This document shows positions 53,477 through 60,766 of a stretch of DNA of 64,000 nucleotides, piece after piece. This DNA comes from Sphingobacterium chuzhouense (lineage in GTDB: Bacteria > Bacteroidota > Bacteroidia > Sphingobacteriales > Sphingobacteriaceae): assembly GCF_014692525.1 (NCBI RefSeq), contig NZ_JACNYL010000006.1, positions 62,001 through 126,000 of the forward strand, given 5' to 3'. How positions within the stretch are numbered: the first letter of the stretch is position 1; every line of letters starts with the position of its first letter. The notes under the pieces are model-generated. The model was not told the DNA's origin and made no database searches. It was given only the letters and a program-made list of their open reading frames with translations. Made by a program: the position numbers and the translations under genes.

Positions 53477-54118
53477 TTACGATATCTGAAGTTCGCCCAG
53501 ATAAAAACTACTAGAGGTTTTCACACCATCGCGATGTCCAGTGAATACCCAGCCGACTATATGGTCTCCTTCATAAACATCCGGTAACGTAAATGCCAGA
53601 CTACCATCTCCACGTATTCCATCTTCGAGGATGCTGAAGAACGACCGTTCGATGTTATAGAACAGTAGAATAACCGAATCATCCACAAACGCATTAAATT
53701 TGTTCGTCTCCGGAAGCCAGCTTACTTCCACATTTTTAGGATCCGTTTCCTCCCAAGCTACCCCCATCAAATTCGACAATCCACCCCGGGCGATCACCAC
53801 ACCTTCGTAGTTGATCTCATATTCGGGATAGTCGCCCTTGATACCGTGATTAATCAGGTGCTGGAGCGCCCTGTTATACCCCGTTGATTTGCCCTGTTGC
53901 TTATCCGAAAAACCTAACTTTAGCAGATCATTGATGGGTGAGAGAAACGAAACCGCCAGCCCAAATCTTGCCCGTTGTGATAACTGATCCTCCGTTGCAG
54001 GTTTCTTACTTGGTTTCGGCAATGAGCGGACATAATCTACTTCGCGCCAATTGCTTCCCACTACGTTTCCTACTTTTCCGTGGTAAGCTCCATGAATTCC
54101 TTTTAAAAATTTTGCCAT
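53477..54118 (-). CDS. DUF6266-family protein
   Basis: A 213-residue protein starting MAKFLKGIHGAYHGKVGNVVGSNWREVDYVRSLPKPSKKP, which I recognise as the head of DUF6266 proteins, common and often multicopy in Sphingobacteriaceae. The first part is basic and looks able to bind nucleic acid or pack like a structural protein (SQRARFGLAVSFLSPINDLLKLGF), the second half is beta-rich (DVSVILLFYNIE-like DDSVILLFYNIERSFFSIL, DHIVGWVFTGHRDG). No signal peptide. It lies on the minus strand upstream of the holin/amidase/lipoprotein group, and the 11-bp repeat array is just upstream of it. Function is unknown; a phage-related structural role is one guess. Confidence 0.75.
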   Translation of the reverse strand: MAKFLKGIHGAYHGKVGNVVGSNWREVDYVRSLPKPSKKPATEDQLSQRARFGLAVSFLSPINDLLKLGFSDKQQGKSTGYNRALQHLINHGIKGDYPEYEINYEGVVIARGGLSNLMGVAWEETDPKNVEVSWLPETNKFNAFVDDSVILLFYNIERSFFSILEDGIRGDGSLAFTLPDVYEGDHIVGWVFTGHRDGVKTSSSFYLGELQIS

Positions 54119-54288
54119 TTTCTTATTTTTTAATTCTATTTAACCATTGGCCGGCATGCTCGACCATCATTCCTGTGATATCGAGAACTAAAGTAGCGCG
54201 CCTTCCGTCATTAAAAAATTAAAGGGACAATGTGGGACAATACGGGATAGTTTGGGATAGCGAATGCGTCAATTTCCGGTGTCTCCTG
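54119..54288. other. Gene-free gap between DUF6266 gene and repeat array
   Basis: About 170 bases with GGGACAATGTGGGACAATACGGGATAG-like text at 54223-54258: three near-repeats (GGACAATGTGG, GGACAATACGG, GGATAGTTTGG) also spaced 11-13 bases apart. No gene is credible; frames that run through it do so because it contains no stop. Confidence 0.5.
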
Positions 54289-54509
54289 TTCGAGCAGTGT
54301 TCGGAATCCGGATTGATCGCCTTCGGGATCGACCCGGCACATGGAAGGGATTTCTTCGAGTCGGCTTCGGGTATTGTTCGGGTGTTGTTCGGCAATGACC
54401 CGAACAACACCCGAACAAAAAGCGAACGAGGTACGAGGGGGTCCCGAAGCTGCCCCGAAGCTCGTCCGAACAGCTCCCGAAGGTCGCCCGAACAACGTCC
54501 GAAGAAAGT
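54289..54509. repeat. 221-bp array of 11-bp phased repeats with mirror centre
   Basis: Left arm: TTCGG or TTCGA units begin at 54289, 54300, 54322, 54355, 54366, 54377 and 54388, all on one 11-base grid. Right arm: CCGAA-type units begin at 54400, 54411, 54455, 54466, 54477, 54488 and 54499, on one 11-base grid, with two weaker units GCGAAC (54422) and ACGAGG (54433). The arms are in opposite orientation. At the centre are 19-base perfect arms 54374-54392 and 54400-54418 around CAATGAC. One helical turn per repeat means all units face one side of the DNA. It lies between the HTH gene and the DUF6266 gene. Confidence 0.85.
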
Positions 54510-54512
54510 GAG

Positions 54513-54836
54513 TTACTCCAGGCCACCGCGGGATCGATAACGACGTTTTTCCAGCAAGGCCAGAATATCTTCTTTTTGATAATAATGACGTCCATTTATC
54601 AGCGTAGGGTTTAGCCATCCGCCCCCAATCCAGCGGTAGTAGGTACTGTGGGCAATATTAAACAGAGCCTGCACCTCTTTGGCCGAAAAAAGCGGTGTAT
54701 CTTCTTCCTTAGAAGCGCTCTTCCGCAACAGTGCAAGGATTTCTTTATACACCGATTTTTTAGCCAGCAATATTTTTGCAATTGTCCTGGCCCGCCATTT
54801 CATATATTCTTTTCTATTTCTTTTTCTTACATTCAT
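54513..54836 (-). CDS. HTH (MerR/excisionase-like) DNA-binding protein
   Basis: A 107-residue protein, basic N-terminus MNVRKRNRKEYMKWRARTIAKI and a C-terminal winged helix-turn-helix LFSAKEVQALFNIAHSTYYRWIGGGWLNPTLINGRHYYQKEDILALLEKRRY, the HTH_17 pattern of excisionases and MerR-like proteins. It ends 3 bases from the phased repeat array, so it is a natural candidate to bind it, although nothing in the sequence proves this. Its start is 12 bases after the stop of the LytTR response regulator on the same strand, so the two might be co-transcribed. Confidence 0.75.
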   Translation of the reverse strand: MNVRKRNRKEYMKWRARTIAKILLAKKSVYKEILALLRKSASKEEDTPLFSAKEVQALFNIAHSTYYRWIGGGWLNPTLINGRHYYQKEDILALLEKRRYRSRGGLE

Positions 54837-54847
54837 GGTGATTCGTA

Positions 54848-55642
54848 TTAAGATGATAACTTGAAATGCCGACCCTTAATGGCGTTTTCGGCGAGCCAGT
54901 CCTTAAAGAGTTCGTAATCCCCTTTTCTCCCCAGTTTTATTTTATTTTTTGGCGCACCTTTTAGCTGTATCTCCATCCCCTTTATCCATTCAAAATGAAC
55001 CAGCGAGATGGCAAACGCTCGGTGAACCCGTGCAAATCTTGCACGCGGCAATAACAACATGACATTTTTCAGGATATCGTCAATTTCAAAGTATTCACTT
55101 TCGCTTACCCATATCCATGTTTTTTCGCCTTTCGCTTCTAAGTAAATGATATCTTCATAGCGCAGTTTATGGAATAGCTTACCACGCGTTGTATACACCA
55201 TCAGGCAATCGTTATCCGAGGAGAGCATATTTAAGCTCATTCTATGCCATCGCTGCTTTACTTTCTTTACCGCTCTCGTATAGCGCTCAAAAAAAACAGG
55301 CTTCACTAAATAATCGACCGCCTCATAGTCAAAGCTATCCGCCGCAAAACGATCAAAGGCACTGCATACCACAACAGAAATATTTGCGATACTTGGATTA
55401 TCTTCTGCAAGAATCTTTAACTGTGCCAAAAACGCCATACCGCTCATACCTGGCATCTCCATATCCAGAAAAATCAAATGGATTTCATTTTTCTTCAACA
55501 CGTCCATGCCCTTACGTGGATTCGTTGTTTGGCTGACAAGCTCCAAGCCATCGGTAGCTTTCACATAATCAGCGATAACTTTCAGCGCCAACGGATCATC
55601 GTCGATTACCAAAACTTTCAATTTTTTTGTTAATAATTTCAT
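54848..55642 (-). CDS. LytTR-family response regulator
   Basis: A 264-residue cytoplasmic regulator. Receiver domain about 8-125: LKVLVIDDDPLALKV (acid pocket), IHLIFLDMEMPGMSG (phospho-Asp near 57), DYLVKPVFFERY (Lys). C-terminal LytTR DNA-binding domain about 160-255: GKLFHKLRYEDIIYLEAKGEKTWIWVSE and FARVHRAFAISLVHFEWIKGMEIQLKGAPKNKIKLGRKGDYELFKDW, with the usual Arg/His pair. It starts 4 bases after the stop of the histidine kinase gene, a coupled pair. LytTR regulators commonly control peptide-signal or surface genes. The phased repeats with an 11-base grid lie about 340 bases downstream. Confidence 0.93.
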   Translation of the reverse strand: MKLLTKKLKVLVIDDDPLALKVIADYVKATDGLELVSQTTNPRKGMDVLKKNEIHLIFLDMEMPGMSGMAFLAQLKILAEDNPSIANISVVVCSAFDRFAADSFDYEAVDYLVKPVFFERYTRAVKKVKQRWHRMSLNMLSSDNDCLMVYTTRGKLFHKLRYEDIIYLEAKGEKTWIWVSESEYFEIDDILKNVMLLLPRARFARVHRAFAISLVHFEWIKGMEIQLKGAPKNKIKLGRKGDYELFKDWLAENAIKGRHFKLSS

Positions 55643-55646
55643 GTGT

Positions 55647-56726
55647 TCAATCTATTTGTTCCATACTATGTTTATTATTTTCCTCGGTCATCGACCATTG
55701 CGAAATGGTCATCGAGACTCGGAATAGTCCATCTTCCTTTTTGTAATGCAAGGTGGCGTCCTCTCCGTAATGCAAATAAAGTATCCGCTCCAGTTGCTCC
55801 AACCCTGTTCCGCCTTCGTGGTAGAGCCATGCCGAATGGGCAGCTATCTGATTTTCGGTATGCACCACCAGTTTATCAGCCGTCGCGGTTACTGTAAATA
55901 TACCCGGTAAAGCATCCCCTCCGAACTCCCCGTGTTTGCACATATTTTTGAACAATCCGAGCAGGAGCATTGGTAAAATTTGGTAACCGTAGGTTTCGTG
56001 AGGCAGGCGCAATACGATCGGATTGTCTGCGAACAGATCAGCAAGTCGTCTCAAATCATGAATTTCGTTCTCCAAGGATACCTTCATATTCTTTCGTGCC
56101 ATTAAACGTATACAACGGCTCGTGAGTGCGACATACGCTTCTATTACTTTTCTTGACGTTCCGCCCGTTATGATAATCTGTGGCATGTGCTGAGCAATAT
56201 TTCCCATAAAATGATTCAACCACTTTTTCAGTTCCGCTTGCCGTTGGAGCTTTATCGTCTGCGCTCGCTGTTGTTCTACCGTCGATCTCCTCCATTGCAA
56301 TAGGCTTACCGTTGCCTCCGCCAGTCCGAGCCCGATTCCCTTCCCTGCGAACGAGCCGTAAAAGGCAACAAAATCCAGGATATACAGCCATATACCATGT
56401 ATCGGCGTTTCCGGCAGGATAAGCTCTGTAAGGCCTGTAGGCCACACATATAGCGCAAGGTACAATACCATACCTAATGCCAGTACCGTTACGAGCATCC
56501 AGCCGATTGTTTTTCGGCTTATCCGTTGTAACACGATAAGCTTCCGCAACCCGTACCGGTTTAGATAAATGATACCCAGCATCAACGGTATAACCAACAG
56601 CAATACCTTCACGTGGTTGATTCCATGTAGGTTGATATTGCCCCAACTTATCCATCCAAAATAAACGATCCAAATAGCGATATGAACGGCCTTGGGAAAA
56701 GGACGTAACAGATAGATACTTCTCAT
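55647..56726 (-). CDS. LytS/YesM-type sensor histidine kinase, four membrane helices
   Basis: A 359-residue kinase. Four helices in the first 130 residues (IAIWIVYFGWISWG, VKVLLLVIPLMLGIIYL, TIGWMLVTVLALGMVLYLALYV, WLYILDFVAFYGSFAG) and no long periplasmic loop. The His_kinase box is WLNHFMGNIAQ (about 188), with the NxHF-type His kept but with MGN instead of the common LFN, a notable deviation. The ATPase half holds LLGLFKNMCKHG, an N-box variant, and GTGLEQLERIL in the place of GxGL. The receptor part being just helices suggests a membrane-embedded or membrane-surface ligand, as with peptide or lipid signals. Partner response regulator lies immediately downstream; the acyltransferase gene lies 85 bases upstream. 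Confidence 0.88.
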   Translation of the reverse strand: MRSIYLLRPFPKAVHIAIWIVYFGWISWGNINLHGINHVKVLLLVIPLMLGIIYLNRYGLRKLIVLQRISRKTIGWMLVTVLALGMVLYLALYVWPTGLTELILPETPIHGIWLYILDFVAFYGSFAGKGIGLGLAEATVSLLQWRRSTVEQQRAQTIKLQRQAELKKWLNHFMGNIAQHMPQIIITGGTSRKVIEAYVALTSRCIRLMARKNMKVSLENEIHDLRRLADLFADNPIVLRLPHETYGYQILPMLLLGLFKNMCKHGEFGGDALPGIFTVTATADKLVVHTENQIAAHSAWLYHEGGTGLEQLERILYLHYGEDATLHYKKEDGLFRVSMTISQWSMTEENNKHSMEQID

Positions 56727-56811
56727 ACGTGTCTTTTATAGGTCGATCTGGCTAAGAAACCGGAATTATTCGGGAAAAACAAAAGTTACGGTCGGTCTTT
56801 GTCTTTCTTCA

Positions 56812-57768
56812 CTAAAATTTTACGATGAGTGCCTGTACCCTTTCGCAGAAATCCTGATGCGCTGTTTCTGGAACAGCAGTGGTCTGGCCCGACTTAACGT
56901 CGATCAATAGCTGTTCCTGCGAGGTCATAACAGGAAGCCACCACGGCTCGTGCTTTACGGTTGTCTCCTTGCCTGCGTGGTCCCGCATAACCACTTCAAA
57001 AAATGATGATGCAAATTCCCATTGTACCCATTCCTCTGCCGTGAGGTCATGTAACAGATCATAACAATGCTGCAGTACGGATTGGTATTGATCCGCGTCA
57101 ACAGGATGAACATCCCCTAAGCTACACAACCGAAGAGCACCTTGGATCAGCGAAAAGACAACGGGTCGAACCGCTGCACCCGTCCAACGGCTGAGCACCG
57201 CCATCCCATAGCGCACCGGGATCGGCACATTGCGTAGGTTAACCATCGTCCAACCCTTTCTTTCCGCACTACCCTCCTGCCCGTCTACGAAACAAACGAT
57301 GTCCAGTCCATCTTCCAAGCTCCGTTTCAATTGCACTAAACAATCGCGGTCACCGCTACGGACAAAACGCAACTCCCCATCCGTGGGTTGGCGGCGGAAG
57401 GTTTCCAAGAATTGCGCTACATACCTATGCCGTTGCTCTTCAAACACCTCGTCTTTCAGAAGCACTGCGACACCGCGGTTTTTCAAAAGTAAAGCCCGGG
57501 GGATCAATCCGTACGGGCCGATATGGAAACACGCCCATATACGCGGTCTACCGTCGACCTGTGGCCACTGTCTTACCAATTCCTCCAGCAGTAAGCCATC
57601 GTCTTTAAATACGGGTTGCTTCAGCCATGCCTGATGCTTGACCAGCAGTTCGACAAGATGGGCATAGTCGCGCACCAATCCCCAGTGATAGAACATGGTA
57701 ACCAGCCTTACGCTGCTATTCCACGCGGCGGCATTAGCGAGCGTCGCCAATTGATTTTTATTCGTCAT
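56812..57768 (-). CDS. LpxL/HtrB-like acyltransferase-family protein
   Basis: A 318-residue protein; the start at 57768 gives MTNKNQLATLANAAAW. The middle is that of LpxL/LABLAT-type acyltransferases: PRIWACFHIGPYGLIPRALLLKNRGVAVLLKDE (His in HIGPYG in place of the HxGN/xE site), DGLDIVCFVDGQEGSAERKG (D-Q in place of the DxE/DQ strand) and IPVRYGMAVLSRWTGAAVRPVVFSLIQG. There is no membrane helix, and the HIGPYG site lacks the Asp/Glu normally four or five residues after His, so it may use a different substrate or be degenerate. It is 92 bases downstream of the micropeptide ORF across a hairpin, and upstream of the kinase. A job modifying the peptide is inferred from position only. Confidence 0.7.
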   Translation of the reverse strand: MTNKNQLATLANAAAWNSSVRLVTMFYHWGLVRDYAHLVELLVKHQAWLKQPVFKDDGLLLEELVRQWPQVDGRPRIWACFHIGPYGLIPRALLLKNRGVAVLLKDEVFEEQRHRYVAQFLETFRRQPTDGELRFVRSGDRDCLVQLKRSLEDGLDIVCFVDGQEGSAERKGWTMVNLRNVPIPVRYGMAVLSRWTGAAVRPVVFSLIQGALRLCSLGDVHPVDADQYQSVLQHCYDLLHDLTAEEWVQWEFASSFFEVVMRDHAGKETTVKHEPWWLPVMTSQEQLLIDVKSGQTTAVPETAHQDFCERVQALIVKF

Positions 57769-57794
57769 GTTAAAAAGAATAATAGGTTTACGAT

Positions 57795-57820
57795 ACTAGC
57801 CTGCCGTACGACAGGCTAGT
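57795..57820. terminator. Hairpin between micropeptide ORF and acyltransferase gene
   Basis: Nine-base perfect arms ACTAGCCTG and CAGGCTAGT around CCGTACGA, with no strong T-run. On the minus strand it follows the micropeptide stop and precedes the acyltransferase start. It can damp transcription of the enzyme genes while leaving the peptide mRNA at a higher level. Confidence 0.55.
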
Positions 57821-57861
57821 TTATGGATATCTAGATTCCGTTTGTTAGTCGTCCTCTACCG

Positions 57862-58020
57862 CTACACGTAGTAGAGATTGCACTTTCCCGTACCGCCGAT
57901 CTGGCTCAACAGGCTAAAGCCTTCTCCCAAACTGCACGTTTGGACACCTTTGGCGGCAATGGATTGGATTTCAAAAATAAACTGTTCCATTTCAATACGA
58001 TTTACAATTTCACTTAGCAC
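57862..58020 (-). CDS. Two-cysteine micropeptide (candidate signal/precursor)
   Basis: 52 codons from GTG at 58020 (preceded by AGGAAAGG, 4 bases away, an SD-like site rare in Bacteroidota) or 42 codons from ATG at 57990; TAG at 57862-57864. The N-terminal half LSEIVNRIEMEQFIFEIQ is an amphipathic acidic helix, leader-like. The second half runs from AAKGVQTCSLGEGF to SLLSQIGG and ends TGKCNLYYV: two Cys, Gly-rich, aromatic C-terminus, and a GG pair that could be a leader cut site. No signal peptide. It lies upstream of an acyltransferase-like gene, a four-helix kinase and a LytTR regulator on the same strand. Chance of a random open frame remains, since it is short. Confidence 0.5.
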   Translation of the reverse strand: MLSEIVNRIEMEQFIFEIQSIAAKGVQTCSLGEGFSLLSQIGGTGKCNLYYV

Positions 58021-58283
58021 CTGCCTTTCCTCGGCAGATCGCTTAGCCCCTTAGCCCTCGGAGCGGCGTGATCACGGTGTGAAATTGGCTGTTTGTTTTC
58101 GCCCGTCAAAAAAAAATAGCAGAGAGGTACGGAGTGCCCCATGAAGTGTATTTTATCGGCTATCTAAAACCGTCATATGCTGTGTGGATACCCTCATACC
58201 CCAAATCGATACCCTTTATTATTTTTTTCGTTCTTGAAGAAAGTTTTTTGTAGTCTAGCCCCGGATTAACTGACGGATATCGC

Positions 58284-59276
58284 ATGCTGAAAAGCCTACA
58301 CCTGCACCTATTTACCCATTTTGGCTTGCCGAGGAAAATGACCTCGGCCGATATGCCCGATCCGATGGTTCCCATCCGCCATGCCGATGTGCACTACTAC
58401 CGCGAAGGCTCTGACTATGCCATCGCACAGGAATTTGACGCCAAAGATGGCTACCTATATAGCTACGACATTGTGCTTCGGGAAAAACTGCGTATTCCTG
58501 TCCATGCCACGATGGCCGATCTGCATGCCTGTTACCTGCTCCGCGCTCACCAGGCCGTTACCTTGTGTGCTGATACTGGCGAGCCCCTTGCCACACTTTC
58601 GGGCCAACGTGCACGTTTCGTTTATTTGCCCAACGGGCAGTATCAGCTCCATTTAGCGCCCGGAAGCTATTGTCTTTTCGGTTTCTATTTTGATGGCGGC
58701 CTATTCCGCGATGGCAATGAGCGTCCGTTTGCATTTTTACAGGATGTCATCGAGGCCTACCGGGCAAACCTTCCCGAACCGGTAGTGAGCATCGACTTCC
58801 CTGCCGGTGAGCACACTCTTGGCCAAATCAGGCGCTTTTGCCGGTGCATTAAAAAGGGCGATATCGAAAATGAAAAGTTTGTCGTCCAAGAACTGATCGG
58901 CTTACTGAAACTCGCAAAAGAAAAAGTATATGACACGTATGAACGCACCACCGATCCCGAATTGCTTATACAGCGCTGCAGGGACCTGCTGGCGCACCGT
59001 ATTGCCCTGTTCGGCAATACGGTGCGCATCCGGGACGCCGCCGGGCAGCTGCATGTGCGCCACGAGTACCTCAGCCGGCTGCATCAGCGGTACCATCAGC
59101 AAAAACTGAACGACTACCGCGATGGCCTGGTTACGGAGAAAATAAGGCGATTATTGGAAGAGCCTTATACTTTGCTGGAAATCAGTCTGCTGTGTGGCTT
59201 TCCGGGCATCCGTGAATTGAACCGTTTCTTTAAACGGAAAACAGGGATGACGCCTGGTCAATATCGACGGCGTTAG
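58284..59276 (+). CDS. AraC-family transcription regulator
   Basis: A 330-residue protein. The N-terminal 220 residues have a beta-rich part (DVHYYREGSDYAIAQEFDAKDGYLYSYDIVLREKLRIPVHATMAD) that may bind a ligand. The C-terminus is the double HTH: VRIRDAAGQLHVRHEYLSRLHQRYHQQKLNDYRDGLVTEKIRRLLEEPYTLLEISLLCGFPGIRELNRFFKRKTGMTPGQYRRR (about 250-330), with the AraC end motif FKRKTGMTPGQYR. It is divergent from the micropeptide/acyltransferase genes, so it could control them. No regulated target is shown by sequence. Confidence 0.88.
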   Translation: MLKSLHLHLFTHFGLPRKMTSADMPDPMVPIRHADVHYYREGSDYAIAQEFDAKDGYLYSYDIVLREKLRIPVHATMADLHACYLLRAHQAVTLCADTGEPLATLSGQRARFVYLPNGQYQLHLAPGSYCLFGFYFDGGLFRDGNERPFAFLQDVIEAYRANLPEPVVSIDFPAGEHTLGQIRRFCRCIKKGDIENEKFVVQELIGLLKLAKEKVYDTYERTTDPELLIQRCRDLLAHRIALFGNTVRIRDAAGQLHVRHEYLSRLHQRYHQQKLNDYRDGLVTEKIRRLLEEPYTLLEISLLCGFPGIRELNRFFKRKTGMTPGQYRRR

Positions 59277-59339
59277 AAAGTGGTTTTACATATCCATATA
59301 AAATAAATAACTATATTCGTTTTACTAGCTATTACAACT

Positions 59340-60512
59340 ATGCGTCAAAAAATTGTCTACACCTATTATCGTTGGTACATTCTACTCTTCTTTGGTATTG
59401 CGTGTGCCTTTTTGTACCTATTTGTCTTTCTCATATCCCTTAGTTATAAAGACCCATTGTCCGAGGATCTTTTTTGGTTTTTTACGGGTATGTTTATCGT
59501 TATGTTCATAGTCTTCACCCTGTACTTAACACAAATTATCAGCTATCGTCTTGTCTTAAAGGACGATACCCTGCAGGAATGGCGTAAAACAGTTCCTTTT
59601 GGCAAAAGCAAACTACGTTTTACCATCACACTCCCGAATGCAGATCATGTAGGCACAGCGCATTTCGAACCTATAAAAAAAGAATTCCAACCAAACACTG
59701 AAATTTCTATATTTTGCAATGGGTTCGCTCCTGTTAGACGGCTGTTGTCTCTTCGAGATTATTTAATTATGCAACGTCAAGGCCGCTCGGATTATCCGCC
59801 TGTCCCTTCATTGTCCACCTTTCGTCGGCACCAGCAACAGTGCTTGACCGTATTTTGGTTAGTTCCAATTATCCTGGCCTATATTGTAATGTTGCAGCTC
59901 CGGGTGCATCCGATTTTCACTTTTTTCGCCTATATACTATTTTTCTCCGTTATCTCCTATTTATGGTATACGTTCAGTAAACTATCGGAAATATATTTTC
60001 TCTACACGCTCGAAATAGTCAAGCACCCGATACCTTTTGTTTTATTTTTTCTGACCATTCTATTTTTGTTTTCTGTGACTTTGGAATTCAGTCTTTCAGC
60101 CTATCTTCCGCTCGTTGTTGCCAGCTTTGTCCTGACGGCCATTCTCCATTGGCGCTACGGTCGTTTACTCCATAGCCGAGCTTATTATATTACTTTTTTA
60201 TGCCTGCCATTTATGCTATTCGGTTTGCTTCACATTATCAACTGTGTGCCTACCGGAAAACCTATGGGGTCCGTTCAGGCACCCATATATGCAAAAAAAC
60301 ACGACGATAGCTTTCCGGCTTTTTTCACTGTTGACGTCGATATATGGGGTGATGGGGAGCCAACAGGTTTTGACTTAAAAAAGTCACTTTATGATCAGGT
60401 TGAGGTCGGGGACACGCTTTCCTTTCCCATCTACCGTGGCTTACTGGGTGTACGTTGGATCAAAAATCCGTCGGTCGAAGATAATTCCCATATCCGAAAG
60501 GCGAAACCTTAA
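59340..60512 (+). CDS. Multi-pass membrane protein of unknown function
   Basis: A 390-residue protein with about seven or eight membrane helices: YYRWYILLFFGIACAFLYLFVF, LFWFFTGMFIVMFIVFTLYL, LTVFWLVPIILAYIVMLQL, IFTFFAYILFFSVISYLWY, IPFVLFFLTILFLFSVTLEF, LPLVVASFVLTAILHW and YITFLCLPFMLFGLLHII. Between the second and third is a loop with a basic beta-rich stretch (RKTVPFGKSKLRFTITLPNADH). The soluble C-terminus (FTVDVDIWGDGEPTGFDLKKSLYDQVEVGDTLSFPIYRGLLGVRWIKNP) is beta-rich. No family recognised. It stands 63 bases after the AraC gene on the same strand; whether they share a transcript is unclear. Confidence 0.72.
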   Translation: MRQKIVYTYYRWYILLFFGIACAFLYLFVFLISLSYKDPLSEDLFWFFTGMFIVMFIVFTLYLTQIISYRLVLKDDTLQEWRKTVPFGKSKLRFTITLPNADHVGTAHFEPIKKEFQPNTEISIFCNGFAPVRRLLSLRDYLIMQRQGRSDYPPVPSLSTFRRHQQQCLTVFWLVPIILAYIVMLQLRVHPIFTFFAYILFFSVISYLWYTFSKLSEIYFLYTLEIVKHPIPFVLFFLTILFLFSVTLEFSLSAYLPLVVASFVLTAILHWRYGRLLHSRAYYITFLCLPFMLFGLLHIINCVPTGKPMGSVQAPIYAKKHDDSFPAFFTVDVDIWGDGEPTGFDLKKSLYDQVEVGDTLSFPIYRGLLGVRWIKNPSVEDNSHIRKAKP

Positions 60513-60569
60513 TATCAACTTTTGTCCCTTACTGATGTCAACTTCTGCCTAACACTCGCTTGATTCTAC

Positions 60570-60602
60570 CCTTTACTTTTGACATATAAAACAAAGTAAA
60601 GG
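60570..60602. repeat. Inverted repeat after the membrane-protein gene
   Basis: Ten-base perfect arms CCTTTACTTT (60570-60579) and AAAGTAAAGG (60593-60602) around a 13-base loop. It can be a weak terminator of the gene ending at 60512 or an operator; a TAnnTTTG-like box (60574-60581) falls inside its left arm but lacks a -33 box. Confidence 0.45.
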
Positions 60603-60610
60603 ATAAAATC

Positions 60611-60742
60611 ATGAGCACAACACATTACAGAAGAAAATTTGCAGTATTCCCCGGTAGGCGGGTACAAAAATAAATGCCCAAGGCACTCGCAGGTGTCTGT
60701 TCTGGCGGTAGGGCATGCCTTCTAACGGATTGTAAAAACTAA
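60611..60742 (+). other. Two abutting micro-ORFs (20 and 22 codons)
   Basis: ATG 60611 to TAA 60671-60673 (begins MSTTHYRRKFAVFPG), then ATG at 60674 directly after the stop, to TAA 60740-60742 (MPKALAGVCSGGRACLL, then TDCKN, three Cys). They lie in the leader of the 142-residue secreted protein. Too short to call as genes; a leader-peptide role or chance are both open. The second overlaps self-complementary text (ATGCCC and GGGCAT, 60674-60679 and 60711-60716). Confidence 0.25.
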
Positions 60743-60766
60743 ATTGAAAATTTTAAATTATTTGCC

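Noticed and set aside
54289..54509. CRISPR array
   Set aside because: Units are 11 bases, inexact, in two orientations and without spacers of 25-40 bases; no cas gene is in the window.
54211..54618. A 135-codon minus-strand frame, and others on both strands, through the phased repeat array
   Set aside because: Repeats of 11 bases without stop triplets leave every frame open; the protein would be a chain of degenerate 11-residue units with no initiation context, and it overlaps the HTH gene.
58067..58076. CGTGATCACG palindrome between the micropeptide ORF and the AraC gene as an operator
   Set aside because: Ten bases only, no second half-site; a regulator site cannot be supported from this alone.
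60574..60581. TACTTTTG as a promoter for the 142-residue gene
   Set aside because: No TTG/TTTG lies 17-23 bases upstream, and the box falls inside the palindrome arm.
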